The notes under the pieces were generated by a model. It was given only the letters and a program-made list of their open reading frames with translations, searched no databases and was not told where the DNA came from. The position numbers and the translations under genes were made by a program. Shown piece by piece: positions 48,249-57,278 of a stretch of DNA of 64,000 bases (positions within the stretch are counted from its first letter, which is position 1; each line of letters begins with the position of its first letter). The DNA is from Bacteroidales bacterium (lineage in GTDB: Bacteria > Bacteroidota > Bacteroidia > Bacteroidales > Muribaculaceae), in assembly GCA_014800795.1 (NCBI GenBank), contig JAAVFL010000054.1, positions 1 to 64,000 on the forward strand, read 5' to 3'.

Positions 48249-49595
48249 TCACACAAAAAGTTTCTCCACCTTATGGATATGCCCAGACAGACAGAAAACC
48301 ACCACATGATCGCCTGCCTGTATCTGTGTCCGGCCATCTACGAGCATCCCCTTACCATCGCGGATAAGCCCCGCGAGCGTCATCTCATGGAATAGTTTCA
48401 GATTCATCACCGGCGCTTTGGTTATTTTCGAACCGGGCCGGGCCTCTATCTCAGCAACTTCGGCATCTGCAAGCGCCATGAATTTCGACGAACTCTCGTC
48501 TGCATCGAGCAACAACTGAAAAATTTTGCTTGACGCAAGCAGTTTCTTGTTTATTACCGTGCCGATATTCAGATTCTCCGCTTCCGAGATAAACTGTATG
48601 TTCTCTACCTCGGCGATGGTTTTATTTACATGAAATTCCTTAGCCGTAAGGCAAGCCAGGATATTGGTTTCGGAATATTCGGTAAGCGCTACAAAGGCGT
48701 CCATATCCGTTATTCCTTCTTCGGCAAGAAGCTCGTTGTTGCGTGCGTCTCCATGAATAATGTGAACATCGCCACACCCCGAGCATTTTTCTGGAAGACG
48801 ACGGCATATATCCATATCGTTGTCGATAATGGTCAGATTCCAACGTCCTTTAACCATGTTTGCAAGACGTACGGCAATGTGCGTACCACCCATTATCATC
48901 ACATTCCTGATCTTGTAATCGGTCTTTCCGCATATTTCTCGTATTTCATCCACATAATCGCGGGTTGTGGTGAAATACATTATATCACCCTCAAGAACCG
49001 TGTCGTCACCTCGGGGAATAATCGTTTCATGGCGGCGCTTGATAGCCGATACATGATAATGATGCTGACCGTATGTGATGTCGCGCAGGCGCTTCCCTAC
49101 CAGAGATGCATGGTGAGGGAGTTTTACACCTACCACTATTAGCTCACCATCGTGAAGTTCAAACCAGTTGCGCACCCAGGGCTTGCCGAGCGCCGTACAT
49201 ATCTCACTGGCTGCAAGCATTTCCGGATAAATAAGATGATCCACACCCATTGATGTGAAATGCGCACGATTTTCTTTATCGAGAAACTCATAGTTGTCTA
49301 TTCGGGCCACTGTCTTTCTGGCACCGAGTCTCTTGGCAATCTCACACGACACAATGTTTGTGTTTTCAAACGGGCTCACAGCGATGTAAAGATCGCAGTC
49401 AGCATTCACACCGGCCGCACGTAAGTCGGCGAACGAAGTGCAGCTTCCCTCCCTGGTCATGAGATTGTAGTTGGCATCAAGGTTTGAAAGCTTCGCAGGA
49501 TCATTGTCTATCAACACTATATCCTGCTCCTCGCGCGACAACAATTTGGCGAGATGGGATCCTACTTCACCGGCACCTGCGATTACTATCTTCAT
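48249..49595 (-). CDS. trkA: Trk system potassium uptake protein, regulatory subunit
   Basis: A 448-residue cytosolic gating protein with two RCK units in tandem, each a Rossmann NAD-binding domain followed by a TrkA-C domain. The first starts [17 protein letters not shown] (dinucleotide loop GAGEVG at 7-12) with an acidic residue ending strand 2 (VLIDND). The second starts [15 protein letters not shown] near 232. It assembles under TrkH and couples nucleotide binding to K+ flux. The start codon overlaps the dxs stop by four bases, indicating translational coupling. Confidence 0.94.
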   Translation of the reverse strand: MKIVIAGAGEVGSHLAKLLSREEQDIVLIDNDPAKLSNLDANYNLMTREGSCTSFADLRAAGVNADCDLYIAVSPFENTNIVSCEIAKRLGARKTVARIDNYEFLDKENRAHFTSMGVDHLIYPEMLAASEICTALGKPWVRNWFELHDGELIVVGVKLPHHASLVGKRLRDITYGQHHYHVSAIKRRHETIIPRGDDTVLEGDIMYFTTTRDYVDEIREICGKTDYKIRNVMIMGGTHIAVRLANMVKGRWNLTIIDNDMDICRRLPEKCSGCGDVHIIHGDARNNELLAEEGITDMDAFVALTEYSETNILACLTAKEFHVNKTIAEVENIQFISEAENLNIGTVINKKLLASSKIFQLLLDADESSSKFMALADAEVAEIEARPGSKITKAPVMNLKLFHEMTLAGLIRDGKGMLVDGRTQIQAGDHVVVFCLSGHIHKVEKLFV

Positions 49596-51559
49596 AGAAC
49601 CGAATGTTTAACAGAGGTCAATTGCCTGCGGGCAGCGGCCGCTATAGCCTCCGCATCCATACCGCATAGCTTACGCAACTGAGCCACTGACCCGTGTTCC
49701 ACAAAACTGTCAGGCATCCCGATCTTGAACACTTGCCCACTCGTGGCGGTATCATTATCTATGAGCCATTCCGTAACGGCCGTTCCGAGTCCTCCGCATA
49801 CAGTACCGTCCTCCACAGTAACTACAGGGCAACCCAAAGCTGCAACCTCCCTGAGTATATCGCCATCGAGAGGTTTTATAAAAGTCATGTGGTAATGGGC
49901 CGCATCTATTCCATCTGCTTCAAGCAGTTTTATGGCATCGCTCACCTCTTCCGCTATCGGTCCGGCAGATATGAAAGCTATATCCTTGCCTTCGCGCAGT
50001 TTTTCACCCTTTCCAATCTCTACCCGGTGCAGAGGCTTTGAAAGATCTGCTTCTTTTGCCGTACCACGCGGATATCTGATCGCCATCGGTGAATTTTCCC
50101 GTAGCGAAGCTGTATATAATATATTCCGGAGGCTATCTGCGTTACGGGGCACCGCTATGATCATTCCCGGTACCGAGCGCATATAGGCTATGTCGAAAGC
50201 ACCATGGTGGGTTACTCCGTCCTCTCCTACTATACCGGCACGGTCAATACAGAATGTTACAGGCAGGCCCTGAATAGCCACATCGTGAATTATCTGATCG
50301 TATCCTCTCTGAAGAAACGACGAATATATGGCGACAAAAGGCATAAGTCCTTCCTTGGCTAAACCACCGGCGAAAGTTACGGCATGCCCTTCGGAGATAC
50401 CTACATCAAACACTCTTGAAGGTATGGCATCTTTGAGAATACTCATTGAGGTACCCGATGGCATGGCCGCCGTAATGCCGACGATCTTTTTATTCTGCTT
50501 CGCGAGTTGAAGCAATGTGTGGCCGAAAACATCCTGATATTTCAGCGCGGCAGGAGCTTCTCCCGGTTTATTGCCGGATATCTGCTCTCCCGTGTCGGGA
50601 TCGAAGCGACCGGGTGCATGCCAGGTGGCGGGATCTTTCTCCGCCGCAGGAAATCCTTTCCCCTTCTGTGTCTTGATATGAAGAATCCTTGGACCTTTCA
50701 TATCCTTGATGTCCTGTAGCACCTTTACCAATGTTGCCACATCGTGACCGTCTACAGGTCCGAAATATCTTATATTAAGTCCCTCGAAAATATTCTGTTC
50801 ATGCGATAGGAAAGATTTCAGACTGTTGTTCAGGCGCAGAATCGCACCTTTACTCTTGTCTGACACCATATTCATTTTCCTCAGCCCGCGGTATAGCGTA
50901 TAACGAAGGTCATTATATCCTTTAGAGGTATTGATGTGGGCCAGATAACTGTGTAACGATCCAACATTCGGATCAATACTCATGTTGTTATCGTTGAGGA
51001 TTATGAGCAGATTATTCGGAGTGTTGGCCGCATTATTGATACCTTCGAATGCCAGTCCTCCACTGATAGATGCATCACCTATAACCGCCACTACATTGCG
51101 GCGAGGCATTTCATCGTTCAGCTCGGTAGCCACAGCCATACCGAGAGCCGCCGAAATTGAGTTTGACGCATGTCCTGCAGTAAAGGTATCATACTCACTT
51201 TCTGCCGGATTCGGAAATCCGGAAAGTCCACCGAGCTTACGGTTCGTCTCGAAACGGTCACGACGGCCGGTAAGAAGCTTATGACCGTAAGCCTGATGGC
51301 CCACGTCCCACACAATGCGGTCATATGGCGTATTAAACACATAGTGGAGAGCAACAGTGAGCTCAACCGCCCCCATCGATGAAGCAAAATGTCCGGGATT
51401 ACGCGATAAGGCATCTATCAGGAAATCACGTATTTCCGAACAAACCTGGGGAAGCTCCGCCACCGACAGGCGACGAAGATCTGCAGGAGAATCTATATTG
51501 TTCAACAGCTCCGTTCCGGTGGGTTCATCATTATTTTTCTGATCCGGTGTTTTTGTCAT
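49592..51559 (-). CDS. dxs: 1-deoxy-D-xylulose-5-phosphate synthase
   Basis: A 655-residue thiamine-diphosphate enzyme for the first step of the MEP isoprenoid route, joining pyruvate and glyceraldehyde-3-phosphate. The TPP motif runs from [13 protein letters not shown] to [24 protein letters not shown] carries the active-site His region. The central pyrimidine domain includes [17 protein letters not shown] and [17 protein letters not shown]. The transketolase C-terminal domain closes the chain. Its 5' end overlaps a small membrane-protein gene by 29 bases. Co-transcription with a K+ uptake system is unusual by function but clear by layout. Confidence 0.95.
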   Translation of the reverse strand: MTKTPDQKNNDEPTGTELLNNIDSPADLRRLSVAELPQVCSEIRDFLIDALSRNPGHFASSMGAVELTVALHYVFNTPYDRIVWDVGHQAYGHKLLTGRRDRFETNRKLGGLSGFPNPAESEYDTFTAGHASNSISAALGMAVATELNDEMPRRNVVAVIGDASISGGLAFEGINNAANTPNNLLIILNDNNMSIDPNVGSLHSYLAHINTSKGYNDLRYTLYRGLRKMNMVSDKSKGAILRLNNSLKSFLSHEQNIFEGLNIRYFGPVDGHDVATLVKVLQDIKDMKGPRILHIKTQKGKGFPAAEKDPATWHAPGRFDPDTGEQISGNKPGEAPAALKYQDVFGHTLLQLAKQNKKIVGITAAMPSGTSMSILKDAIPSRVFDVGISEGHAVTFAGGLAKEGLMPFVAIYSSFLQRGYDQIIHDVAIQGLPVTFCIDRAGIVGEDGVTHHGAFDIAYMRSVPGMIIAVPRNADSLRNILYTASLRENSPMAIRYPRGTAKEADLSKPLHRVEIGKGEKLREGKDIAFISAGPIAEEVSDAIKLLEADGIDAAHYHMTFIKPLDGDILREVAALGCPVVTVEDGTVCGGLGTAVTEWLIDNDTATSGQVFKIGMPDSFVEHGSVAQLRKLCGMDAEAIAAAARRQLTSVKHSVL

Positions 51560-51752
51560 TCTTCACATACTTCTTGTACAACGGAACAAACACTATGAAT
51601 GCCGAGGCTACAACTGGAAAGAGCGAGAGCAACGTGATGTTCTGCCCGGAGGCGAGTAATCTGGTAACATACCAGAAACATACGCCGATCCAAAGTATTC
51701 CGATAATCGCGAAACGGATTATAATGCCTGAATTCATAAAAACGACATTCAA
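51531..51752 (-). CDS. small membrane protein upstream of dxs
   Basis: A 73-residue protein with two hydrophobic helices ([21 protein letters not shown] and [20 protein letters not shown]), a short polar turn, and a lysine-rich cytoplasmic-type tail. I know no family name. It is supported by a complete promoter directly upstream and by its tight 29-base, frame-shifted overlap with the dxs start, which suggests translational coupling. It could be a membrane accessory to the Trk system or simply a hitch-hiker; the sequence does not decide. An alternative start at 51737 (MNSGIIIRF) would shorten it by five residues. Confidence 0.65.
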   Translation of the reverse strand: MNVVFMNSGIIIRFAIIGILWIGVCFWYVTRLLASGQNITLLSLFPVVASAFIVFVPLYKKYVKNDKNTGSEK

Positions 51753-51803
51753 TTGTTAGTTATGCTAGGGCGGGGTCAGCATCGCATAACCACACGCCTT
51801 TCG

Positions 51804-51835
51804 CAAAGTTACAAAAAAACAGATTCACTTCCAAA
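51804..51835 (-). promoter_or_regulatory. promoter for the small ORF-dxs-trkA-trkH operon
   Basis: On minus: TTTG at 51835-51832, a 20-base spacer, TAACTTTG at 51811-51804. Both elements match the consensus. The leader to the first ATG is about 45 bases. Confidence 0.75.
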
Positions 51836-51876
51836 TCATAATGCACCGTACTATCCGAACCGGAGTATGACAAAAA

Positions 51877-51907
51877 ATCCGGCGACCGATTTTTTCGGTC
51901 GCCGGAT
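51877..51907 (-). terminator. terminator of the exbB-exbD-exbD-tonB operon
   Basis: Arms 51877-51888 and 51896-51907 are complementary over 12 GC-rich bp; read on minus the second arm is followed by a run of T. It lies 62 bases after the tonB stop and just upstream of the next operon's promoter. Confidence 0.85.
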
Positions 51908-51968
51908 CAATATACAGTTGGCTCCGGGGGTTGATCACGCCGGAAAGCCGTATGTTCGGAACAAAGGA

Positions 51969-52835
51969 TCAGCTCTGGAGCTTGAAGTTGATCGGGAGAG
52001 TGTACCATACGGCCACTGCCTGACCATTCATCTTACCGGGAATGAAGTCCGGAAGAGTCTTCACTACTCGTACAGCCTCTTTATCAAGGTCGGGATCCTT
52101 ACCGCGAACCACAACAACATCACCCACCTGGCCGGTCTTGGTAACGACGAATTTCACTACCACACGACCCTGAATATTATTTTCAGCCGCCATCGTAGGA
52201 TATTTGATGTGTGAAGCGATATACTTGAGAAGTTCGGCTTCACCACCGGGGAACTGAGGCATCTGCTCGACAGCTTCGAAAATCGCTTCTTTCACGGGCT
52301 CATGTTTCTCTTCAACGATAATCTCGTCTTTGTGTTCACGAACCACGTTGAGGTCATCGGTACCTTTATCGAAGGTTGTCGCGCCGGCTGCTGCCGTAGA
52401 CTCCGCTACTTCGTCCTTCGAGGTAATGTCCTCTGTCACTTCAGTGTCTTCCACTACAGCGATCTCGGTATCCTTGATAGTATTGAGAATCTCTTCGGGA
52501 AGAGCTTCTTCTGCCTGAGGTTCCTCCATTGCCTGGGGAATTTCTTCCTCAGGTTCGGGTTCCTCATCCTCCATATCCTCCATTTCTGCAAGCGCCTGCT
52601 CGTTCTGTGCAAGAAGTTCAAGCGCGGCAGCTTCCTCTGCACGGCGTTCCTGGTATCTGCTCCAGATATAACCGCCGATAAGAAGCACGACAAGTCCGAT
52701 CAGAACTATAATCATCGCCTTATTATGGCGTCCGTCGCTTGCACGACGAAGGGTATATGCACCGAATTCTTTGTTTTTACCTTCAAAGATTATGTCGGTC
52801 CATTCTTTTGATGAAAGATCTACATCTTTTGCCAT
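51969..52835 (-). CDS. tonB: TonB-family energy transducer
   Basis: A 288-residue protein that spans the periplasm from an inner-membrane anchor to outer-membrane transporters. A short cytoplasmic segment (FEGKNKEFGAYTLRR) leads into one membrane helix (AMIIVLIGLVVLLIGGYIW, about 40-58). A long Glu/Pro/Ala-rich linker follows, then the C-terminal TonB fold (about 200-288) with PQFPGGEAELLKYIASHIKYP, GRVVVKFVV and the terminal strand WYTLPINFKL. Acidic rather than Lys-Pro composition of the linker is frequent in Bacteroidetes TonB proteins. It is the last gene of the ExbB/ExbD operon. Confidence 0.92.
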   Translation of the reverse strand: MAKDVDLSSKEWTDIIFEGKNKEFGAYTLRRASDGRHNKAMIIVLIGLVVLLIGGYIWSRYQERRAEEAAALELLAQNEQALAEMEDMEDEEPEPEEEIPQAMEEPQAEEALPEEILNTIKDTEIAVVEDTEVTEDITSKDEVAESTAAAGATTFDKGTDDLNVVREHKDEIIVEEKHEPVKEAIFEAVEQMPQFPGGEAELLKYIASHIKYPTMAAENNIQGRVVVKFVVTKTGQVGDVVVVRGKDPDLDKEAVRVVKTLPDFIPGKMNGQAVAVWYTLPINFKLQS

Positions 52836-52880
52836 TTGATTTCTCTTTTACGGGTTAATAAATATAGTCAATCATCACTG

Positions 52881-53585
52881 TTAGTTCTTACCGTTCTTGG
52901 CCTTGAAGTCGGCTACCATAGCTTCGTCCACATCAGTAAGTGTACCGAGCTGGTAGCGCGAAATCTGGTTGATCTGCATCTCGTCGAGTGCGGAAATCAC
53001 ACTTTCCCAGGATGCCCCGGGAAGAGGCTTGATAATGACAACCGGACGCTCATATTCATCGCTGTTACGGATCTGCTTGGCTGCTGCCTGGAAATCCTCT
53101 TCAGAGATTTTCTTATCACGCCATTCCTGTCTCTTTTTTTCCACATCGCGGAGCACACCGAGGTTGCGGTCATGAAGAATCTTACGTACTCCCTGCTGGA
53201 GATGCCCGTCGTTACCGAGGAACTCAGTAACCTTCAGATTACTTGAAGCCACATCTGAACCGTTATACTCAACTTCAGGCTTACCGGTATAATAGTAAAT
53301 TGTATTACTCTTTATACCGCCATCCTCGTCGTAATCGGTATCGAGAATCAGGGTTATGGCTTCGGATTCCTTGGCTTTCTGTAATTCAGTCTGCTCAAGC
53401 TTCTCGTTGGTAGGCAACGCGATGTTGAGCGTCTGCGACTTGATCATAGTGGTACAGAGCATGAAGAACGTAATCAGAAGCATGTTCATATCCACCATGG
53501 GGGTGAAGTCCACATGAATGGCCATCTTTTTCTGGGCGCCTTTTTTCTTTTTGCCGTCGCCAGAAGATTGTTCTATTTGTGCCAT
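52881..53585 (-). CDS. exbD: ExbD/TolR-family protein (second copy)
   Basis: A 234-residue inner-membrane protein with one N-terminal helix (MVDMNMLLITFFMLCTTMI, about 32-50) that carries the conserved proton- or sodium-handling Asp in VDMNMLL, followed by a long periplasmic domain. The N-terminus is lysine-rich. The periplasmic part is longer than in E. coli ExbD. It lies five bases after the other ExbD gene and 45 before tonB. The two copies differ clearly in sequence, so this is an old duplication that may allow a hetero-pair in the ExbB pore. Confidence 0.88.
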   Translation of the reverse strand: MAQIEQSSGDGKKKKGAQKKMAIHVDFTPMVDMNMLLITFFMLCTTMIKSQTLNIALPTNEKLEQTELQKAKESEAITLILDTDYDEDGGIKSNTIYYYTGKPEVEYNGSDVASSNLKVTEFLGNDGHLQQGVRKILHDRNLGVLRDVEKKRQEWRDKKISEEDFQAAAKQIRNSDEYERPVVIIKPLPGASWESVISALDEMQINQISRYQLGTLTDVDEAMVADFKAKNGKN

Positions 53586-53590
53586 ATTGA

Positions 53591-54352
53591 TTAGTCTGAC
53601 TCTGTTTTAAGCGCGGTCATTACAGAAAATTTGTTCATCTTGATGGTCTGAAGATTGTCAAGAACCTGATGAATGGTCTCGAACTTCGTGCCACGGTCAG
53701 ATTTCACAGCGATACCCTCGCCTTTCTGCACTGCTTCGCGGATGTTGGGGTTACTTGAGTTGTAGATCGCACGCATCCAGATCTGGAATTCGTTGGTGGT
53801 CAACTTATTTCCATCCTGATCGGTATAGACGATGTCCTTGAAGGGGATGCCCGTGTCCTTCGGAGTGAGATTTCCCATTGTCACCGGAGCATTTGCTGTC
53901 TGACTGAGGAACTCATCTTGCTTGCTCTGGTCAAGCGATAGGAACTGATGCATCTTTTCAAGAGGCACGCCAAATGAGGCGTTCTTTGCAAACTTATCCA
54001 AATCGGACGAGGTGATACCGATTTTCTTACCGGTCTTGGCCTCATAGTCGGCGGCGGCTGTTTTGAGAACCTCGCGACGGAGGGGTTCAGTACCCCACTC
54101 TTCCGCATTCTCGGGATCAGCGTCACCAAGAACCGACATGAACACTTTTCCCTGCGGGCTTACGAGGACCTGAGCCACGTTAGCTGTAGGAACCTTTATC
54201 TCCGAGACCGATGAAGGGGTGATTACTGTCACCGGCTCCTTCTGGAGGAAGGTTGAAGTCAACATGAAGAAAGTAAGCAAAAGAACGGTAACGTCACTCA
54301 TCGCGGTCATGTCGATGAGGGTACTCTTTCTTTTAATTTTTACTTTTCCCAT
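53591..54352 (-). CDS. exbD: ExbD/TolR-family protein (first copy)
   Basis: A 253-residue protein with the ExbD layout: basic N-terminus (MGKVKIKRKST), a single helix with the conserved Asp in MSDVTVLLLTFFML (about 18-31), then a periplasmic domain with PSSVSEIKVPTANVAQVLVSPQGKVFMSV. That segment resembles the strand-turn that opens the ExbD/TolR periplasmic fold. An extended helical insert in the middle is absent from the proteobacterial protein. It is 52 bases downstream of exbB. Confidence 0.88.
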   Translation of the reverse strand: MGKVKIKRKSTLIDMTAMSDVTVLLLTFFMLTSTFLQKEPVTVITPSSVSEIKVPTANVAQVLVSPQGKVFMSVLGDADPENAEEWGTEPLRREVLKTAAADYEAKTGKKIGITSSDLDKFAKNASFGVPLEKMHQFLSLDQSKQDEFLSQTANAPVTMGNLTPKDTGIPFKDIVYTDQDGNKLTTNEFQIWMRAIYNSSNPNIREAVQKGEGIAVKSDRGTKFETIHQVLDNLQTIKMNKFSVMTALKTESD

Positions 54353-54404
54353 ATTTTCCTTTGATTAAATTTCTGTTAATTGTTATCGTTGGATAAATAT
54401 GAGA

Positions 54405-55271
54405 TCAGTGAGTAGCCGCAAACGACTGAACGATTGAGAAACCGATTTCGTCGATAGCGTAGGTCAGAGTGTCAATCTTATTGGTGTAGAAGTTATAGGA
54501 GATAACAGCGAAAGCACCGGTCGCGATACCGAAAGCGGTGTTCACAAGCGCCTCAGAAATACCGGTTGAAAGTTCGCTCGAGTCAGGAGCGCCTGATGCG
54601 GAAAGAGCCTGGAACGACTTGATCATACCGATCACAGTACCGAGAAGACCGACGAGAGTACCGAGGGTTGTGAGTGTAGCCACGATGGGGAGATTCTGCT
54701 GAAGAGAAGGCATCTCGATTGCGGTAGCTTCTTCTACTTCTTTCTGAAGGGTAGCGATTTTCTGCTCCTTGCTGAGGACGGTGTTGCGATCCATTTCTTC
54801 GTAGCGGTTGAGAGCTGCGCTTACAACTGCGGCAACAGAACCTTTCTGCTTCTTGCAGAGTTCCTGAGCGCCCTTGATATCGTTGGTTGCAAGACATTTC
54901 TTAACTGCGGCAACGAATTTGTCGATGCTACCTGTACCTTTGGCACTCTTGAGAGCGATAGCGCGCTCTACAGAGAGAACGATTACGGTAAGGAAGAGAG
55001 TCTGAAGAATAGGCACGATGATACCACCTTTGAAGATTGTTCCGATGAGGTCATTGGGGTGAGCTTTTGCGAACTCGTCACCAGCGAACCACATTGATGA
55101 GCCGGTGAATTCCTCAACATCTTTGAAGTGAGAGGGATGACCGAACACAAAGAGGAAAAGGCAAACTGCCACTACGAAGCAGGCGAGGATTACCAAGGAT
55201 GCATTCTTGATACCACGTACGTTGCTACCGGGTTTTACAGTCGGAGCGGAATTGGGCTTTTGAGCTTCCAT
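54405..55271 (-). CDS. exbB: ExbB/MotA/TolQ-family proton channel protein
   Basis: A 288-residue inner-membrane protein that forms the channel around ExbD. The first helix is near 25-47 (ASLVILACFVVAVCLFLFVFG) and the second near 85-105 (GGIIVPILQTLFLTVIVLSVE). The third and fourth (NLPIVATLTTLGTLVGLLGTVIGMIKSF, then ALVNTAFGIATGAFAVISYNFY) hold the family's Gly/Thr-rich core. It is the first gene of the TonB energising operon, which has a well-formed promoter 290 bases upstream and therefore a long leader. Confidence 0.93.
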   Translation of the reverse strand: MEAQKPNSAPTVKPGSNVRGIKNASLVILACFVVAVCLFLFVFGHPSHFKDVEEFTGSSMWFAGDEFAKAHPNDLIGTIFKGGIIVPILQTLFLTVIVLSVERAIALKSAKGTGSIDKFVAAVKKCLATNDIKGAQELCKKQKGSVAAVVSAALNRYEEMDRNTVLSKEQKIATLQKEVEEATAIEMPSLQQNLPIVATLTTLGTLVGLLGTVIGMIKSFQALSASGAPDSSELSTGISEALVNTAFGIATGAFAVISYNFYTNKIDTLTYAIDEIGFSIVQSFAATH

Positions 55272-55370
55272 AACTTGTAATAGTACTTTTAATAGATTTT
55301 TATGAAAATAATTATAATATGATTTCGGTTAAAGATATTTTCAATATTTAACTTGCTTCACACATTTTAG

Positions 55371-55484
55371 TTAAAGTTCTTTCAATTCCTTTTCAGTCAG
55401 GCGCATAAGACTACGCGGAAACTCTACGGCAGTAATGTCGCCCCGACAGCACAGAGCTACGGAAAGCAACACATCCAAACGCAT
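55371..55484 (-). CDS. possible 37-residue leader ORF upstream of exbB
   Basis: A complete frame from ATG (55484) to TAA (55371) encoding a peptide that begins MRLDVLLSVALCC and ends LTEKELKEL, inside the exbB leader and 99 bases before the exbB ATG. Codon choice looks like that of neighbouring genes. It could be a regulatory leader peptide, a small protein, or the remnant of a lost gene's 3' end. Chance cannot be excluded for 37 codons, and no ribosome-binding site helps. Confidence 0.3.
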   Translation of the reverse strand: MRLDVLLSVALCCRGDITAVEFPRSLMRLTEKELKEL

Positions 55485-55561
55485 TTCATGGCACAGACTT
55501 CAGCAGTGCGGAGTGCATTGAACTTTCATTCGGAAAAGAACTCCATGGCAAAAGCTAAATG

Positions 55562-55592
55562 CAAAATTATCATTATATTTTAATATGGCAAA
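55562..55592 (-). promoter_or_regulatory. promoter for the exbB-exbD-exbD-tonB operon
   Basis: On minus: TTTG at 55592-55589, a 19-base spacer, and TAATTTTG at 55569-55562. The start site would be near 55555, leaving a leader of about 280 bases. Confidence 0.65.
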
Positions 55593-55786
55593 ATTTTCAT
55601 TAATAAAATTTCCTATCCGCACGATGAGCAAGCTTCTACGGAGATGAATCTTATGATAAGGCCAACCACTCTTATATGCGATCCATACTCCGCCTTAACA
55701 ACGGAATTTCAGACGTTTCAATATAATAAGTCTGAAATAAGCCCTATTTTTTGCATACTTTAATAAGATGAGACAAAAATTATCAC

Positions 55787-55794
55787 TACCTTTG
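55787..55794 (+). promoter_or_regulatory. -7 element of the nqr operon promoter
   Basis: TACCTTTG, an exact TAnnTTTG match, 73 bases before the nqrA ATG. The -33 element is not clear. Confidence 0.5.
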
Positions 55795-55867
55795 CGCATT
55801 GAAAAGTAATTGAGGAAAATTTTCCGCAATCAACACAACTCTTATCACCACTACATAAATCTGTACA

Positions 55868-57214
55868 ATGAGTATCGGGATTAGAATCAAAAAGGGGCTT
55901 GACCTGCATCTCGCCGGTGCCGTAGCCGACACGAGAGCGATTGTCGGCTCGTCGACCCCTACAGTGGCAATTGTCCCCGACGATTTCGAGGGTCTTGTTC
56001 CTAAAATGGAAGTAAAAGAGGGTGAGACGGTGCTGGCCGGTCAGCCTCTGATGCGCCACAAACTGCATGAGGACATCAAGATTGTCAGTCCTGCCGCCGG
56101 CACAGTAAAAGCTGTGGTCCGTGGCGAAAGACGCAAAATAATGCGTGTGATTGTAGAGGTAGGTCAGCATGAAGCGCTGAAACACGATACCCTGGGAGCT
56201 ACATCCTCTGCCGGCGCCGCACGCTCGCTTCTCATGAAGTCCGGTCTATGGGCTTTCATGCGCCAGCGTCCCTACGATATAATTCCGGATCCTGATGCCA
56301 CCATCCGCGATATTTTCGTAACAGGGTTCGACTCCGCTCCCCTCTCCTATACTCCCGCAGACTTCACTGCCGACGACAAGGCTCGCTTCGAGGCAGGAGT
56401 GAAGCTGCTCTCGGTCCTCACCGAAGGGAAAGTATATGTGTCGCGCCGCACCGGAGAAAACCTCCCCGATATCGCCGGAGCCGAGATGATCGATGTTACC
56501 GGACCTCACCCCTCCGGAAATGCCGGAACACTCATAGCTGCAATCGCCCCTGTCAACAAGGGAGAGACCGTAGTATGTCTCACCCTCGATGTACTGTCAC
56601 GCATCGGCTCACTGATGCTCATTGGATTTGCGCCTATGGATACCGTCGTCGCAGTGACCGGATCCGAGATCATACAGCCTCAGCTTGTCAACACTCTCAT
56701 CGGAGCGGAACTTTCCGCCCTACTGAAAGATAATGTGAAAGATGACAACCGTCACCATCGCATTATATCCGGTAACGTACTCACCGGCCACGCAGAGAAA
56801 GCCGACGGGTATCTGCGCTTCCCATACCGTCAGGTAACAGTCATTCCGGAGGGTGATGATGTCGCTGAATTCATGGGATGGGCATCCCTGTCGCCGCGAA
56901 AGATGAGTACCAGTCCCTCTTTCCCAGGACATTTCCTCGGCAAGAGACTTTTCACCCCCGACGCACGCCTGCTCGGCGGTCGCCGTGCGATGATCATGAG
57001 TGGAGAATATGACAAGGTTTTGCCGATGGACATTCTTCCCGAATATCTAATCAAGGCAATCCTTGCCCGCGACATAGACCGAATGGAGCAGCTCGGAATT
57101 TACGAAGTGGCGCCGGAGGATTTCGCGCTTGCCGAATATGCCGATACGTCGAAACTTGAACTTCAGAAAATAGTGCGCGAAGGACTCGATTACCTACGGA
57201 AAGAATTGGAATAA
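55868..57214 (+). CDS. nqrA: Na+-translocating NADH:quinone oxidoreductase subunit A
   Basis: A 448-residue peripheral subunit of the Na+-pumping NADH:quinone reductase, thought to sit on the cytoplasmic face near the quinone site. It opens IRIKKGLDLHLAGA, typical of NqrA, and continues with KEGETVLAGQPLM, a biotinyl-lipoyl-like hairpin. No membrane helix or cofactor motif is expected or seen. It starts the nqrABCDEF operon in the standard order. Confidence 0.95.
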   Translation: MSIGIRIKKGLDLHLAGAVADTRAIVGSSTPTVAIVPDDFEGLVPKMEVKEGETVLAGQPLMRHKLHEDIKIVSPAAGTVKAVVRGERRKIMRVIVEVGQHEALKHDTLGATSSAGAARSLLMKSGLWAFMRQRPYDIIPDPDATIRDIFVTGFDSAPLSYTPADFTADDKARFEAGVKLLSVLTEGKVYVSRRTGENLPDIAGAEMIDVTGPHPSGNAGTLIAAIAPVNKGETVVCLTLDVLSRIGSLMLIGFAPMDTVVAVTGSEIIQPQLVNTLIGAELSALLKDNVKDDNRHHRIISGNVLTGHAEKADGYLRFPYRQVTVIPEGDDVAEFMGWASLSPRKMSTSPSFPGHFLGKRLFTPDARLLGGRRAMIMSGEYDKVLPMDILPEYLIKAILARDIDRMEQLGIYEVAPEDFALAEYADTSKLELQKIVREGLDYLRKELE

Positions 57215-57278
57215 CGCCAGTCGATACATCGAACGCGAATAGAAAGAAAAAACTGTTTTCACTACTATATAATACGAA

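Larger units (their letters stand above)
55272..55867. other. 596-base divergent intergenic region
   Basis: Between exbB (minus) and nqrA (plus). It contains a minus promoter (55562-55592), a roughly 280-base exbB leader with a 37-codon ORF (55371-55484), and a -7 box for nqrA (55787-55794). The stretch from about 55600 to 55780 is AT-rich with no visible gene. I see no tRNA. Confidence 0.6.
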
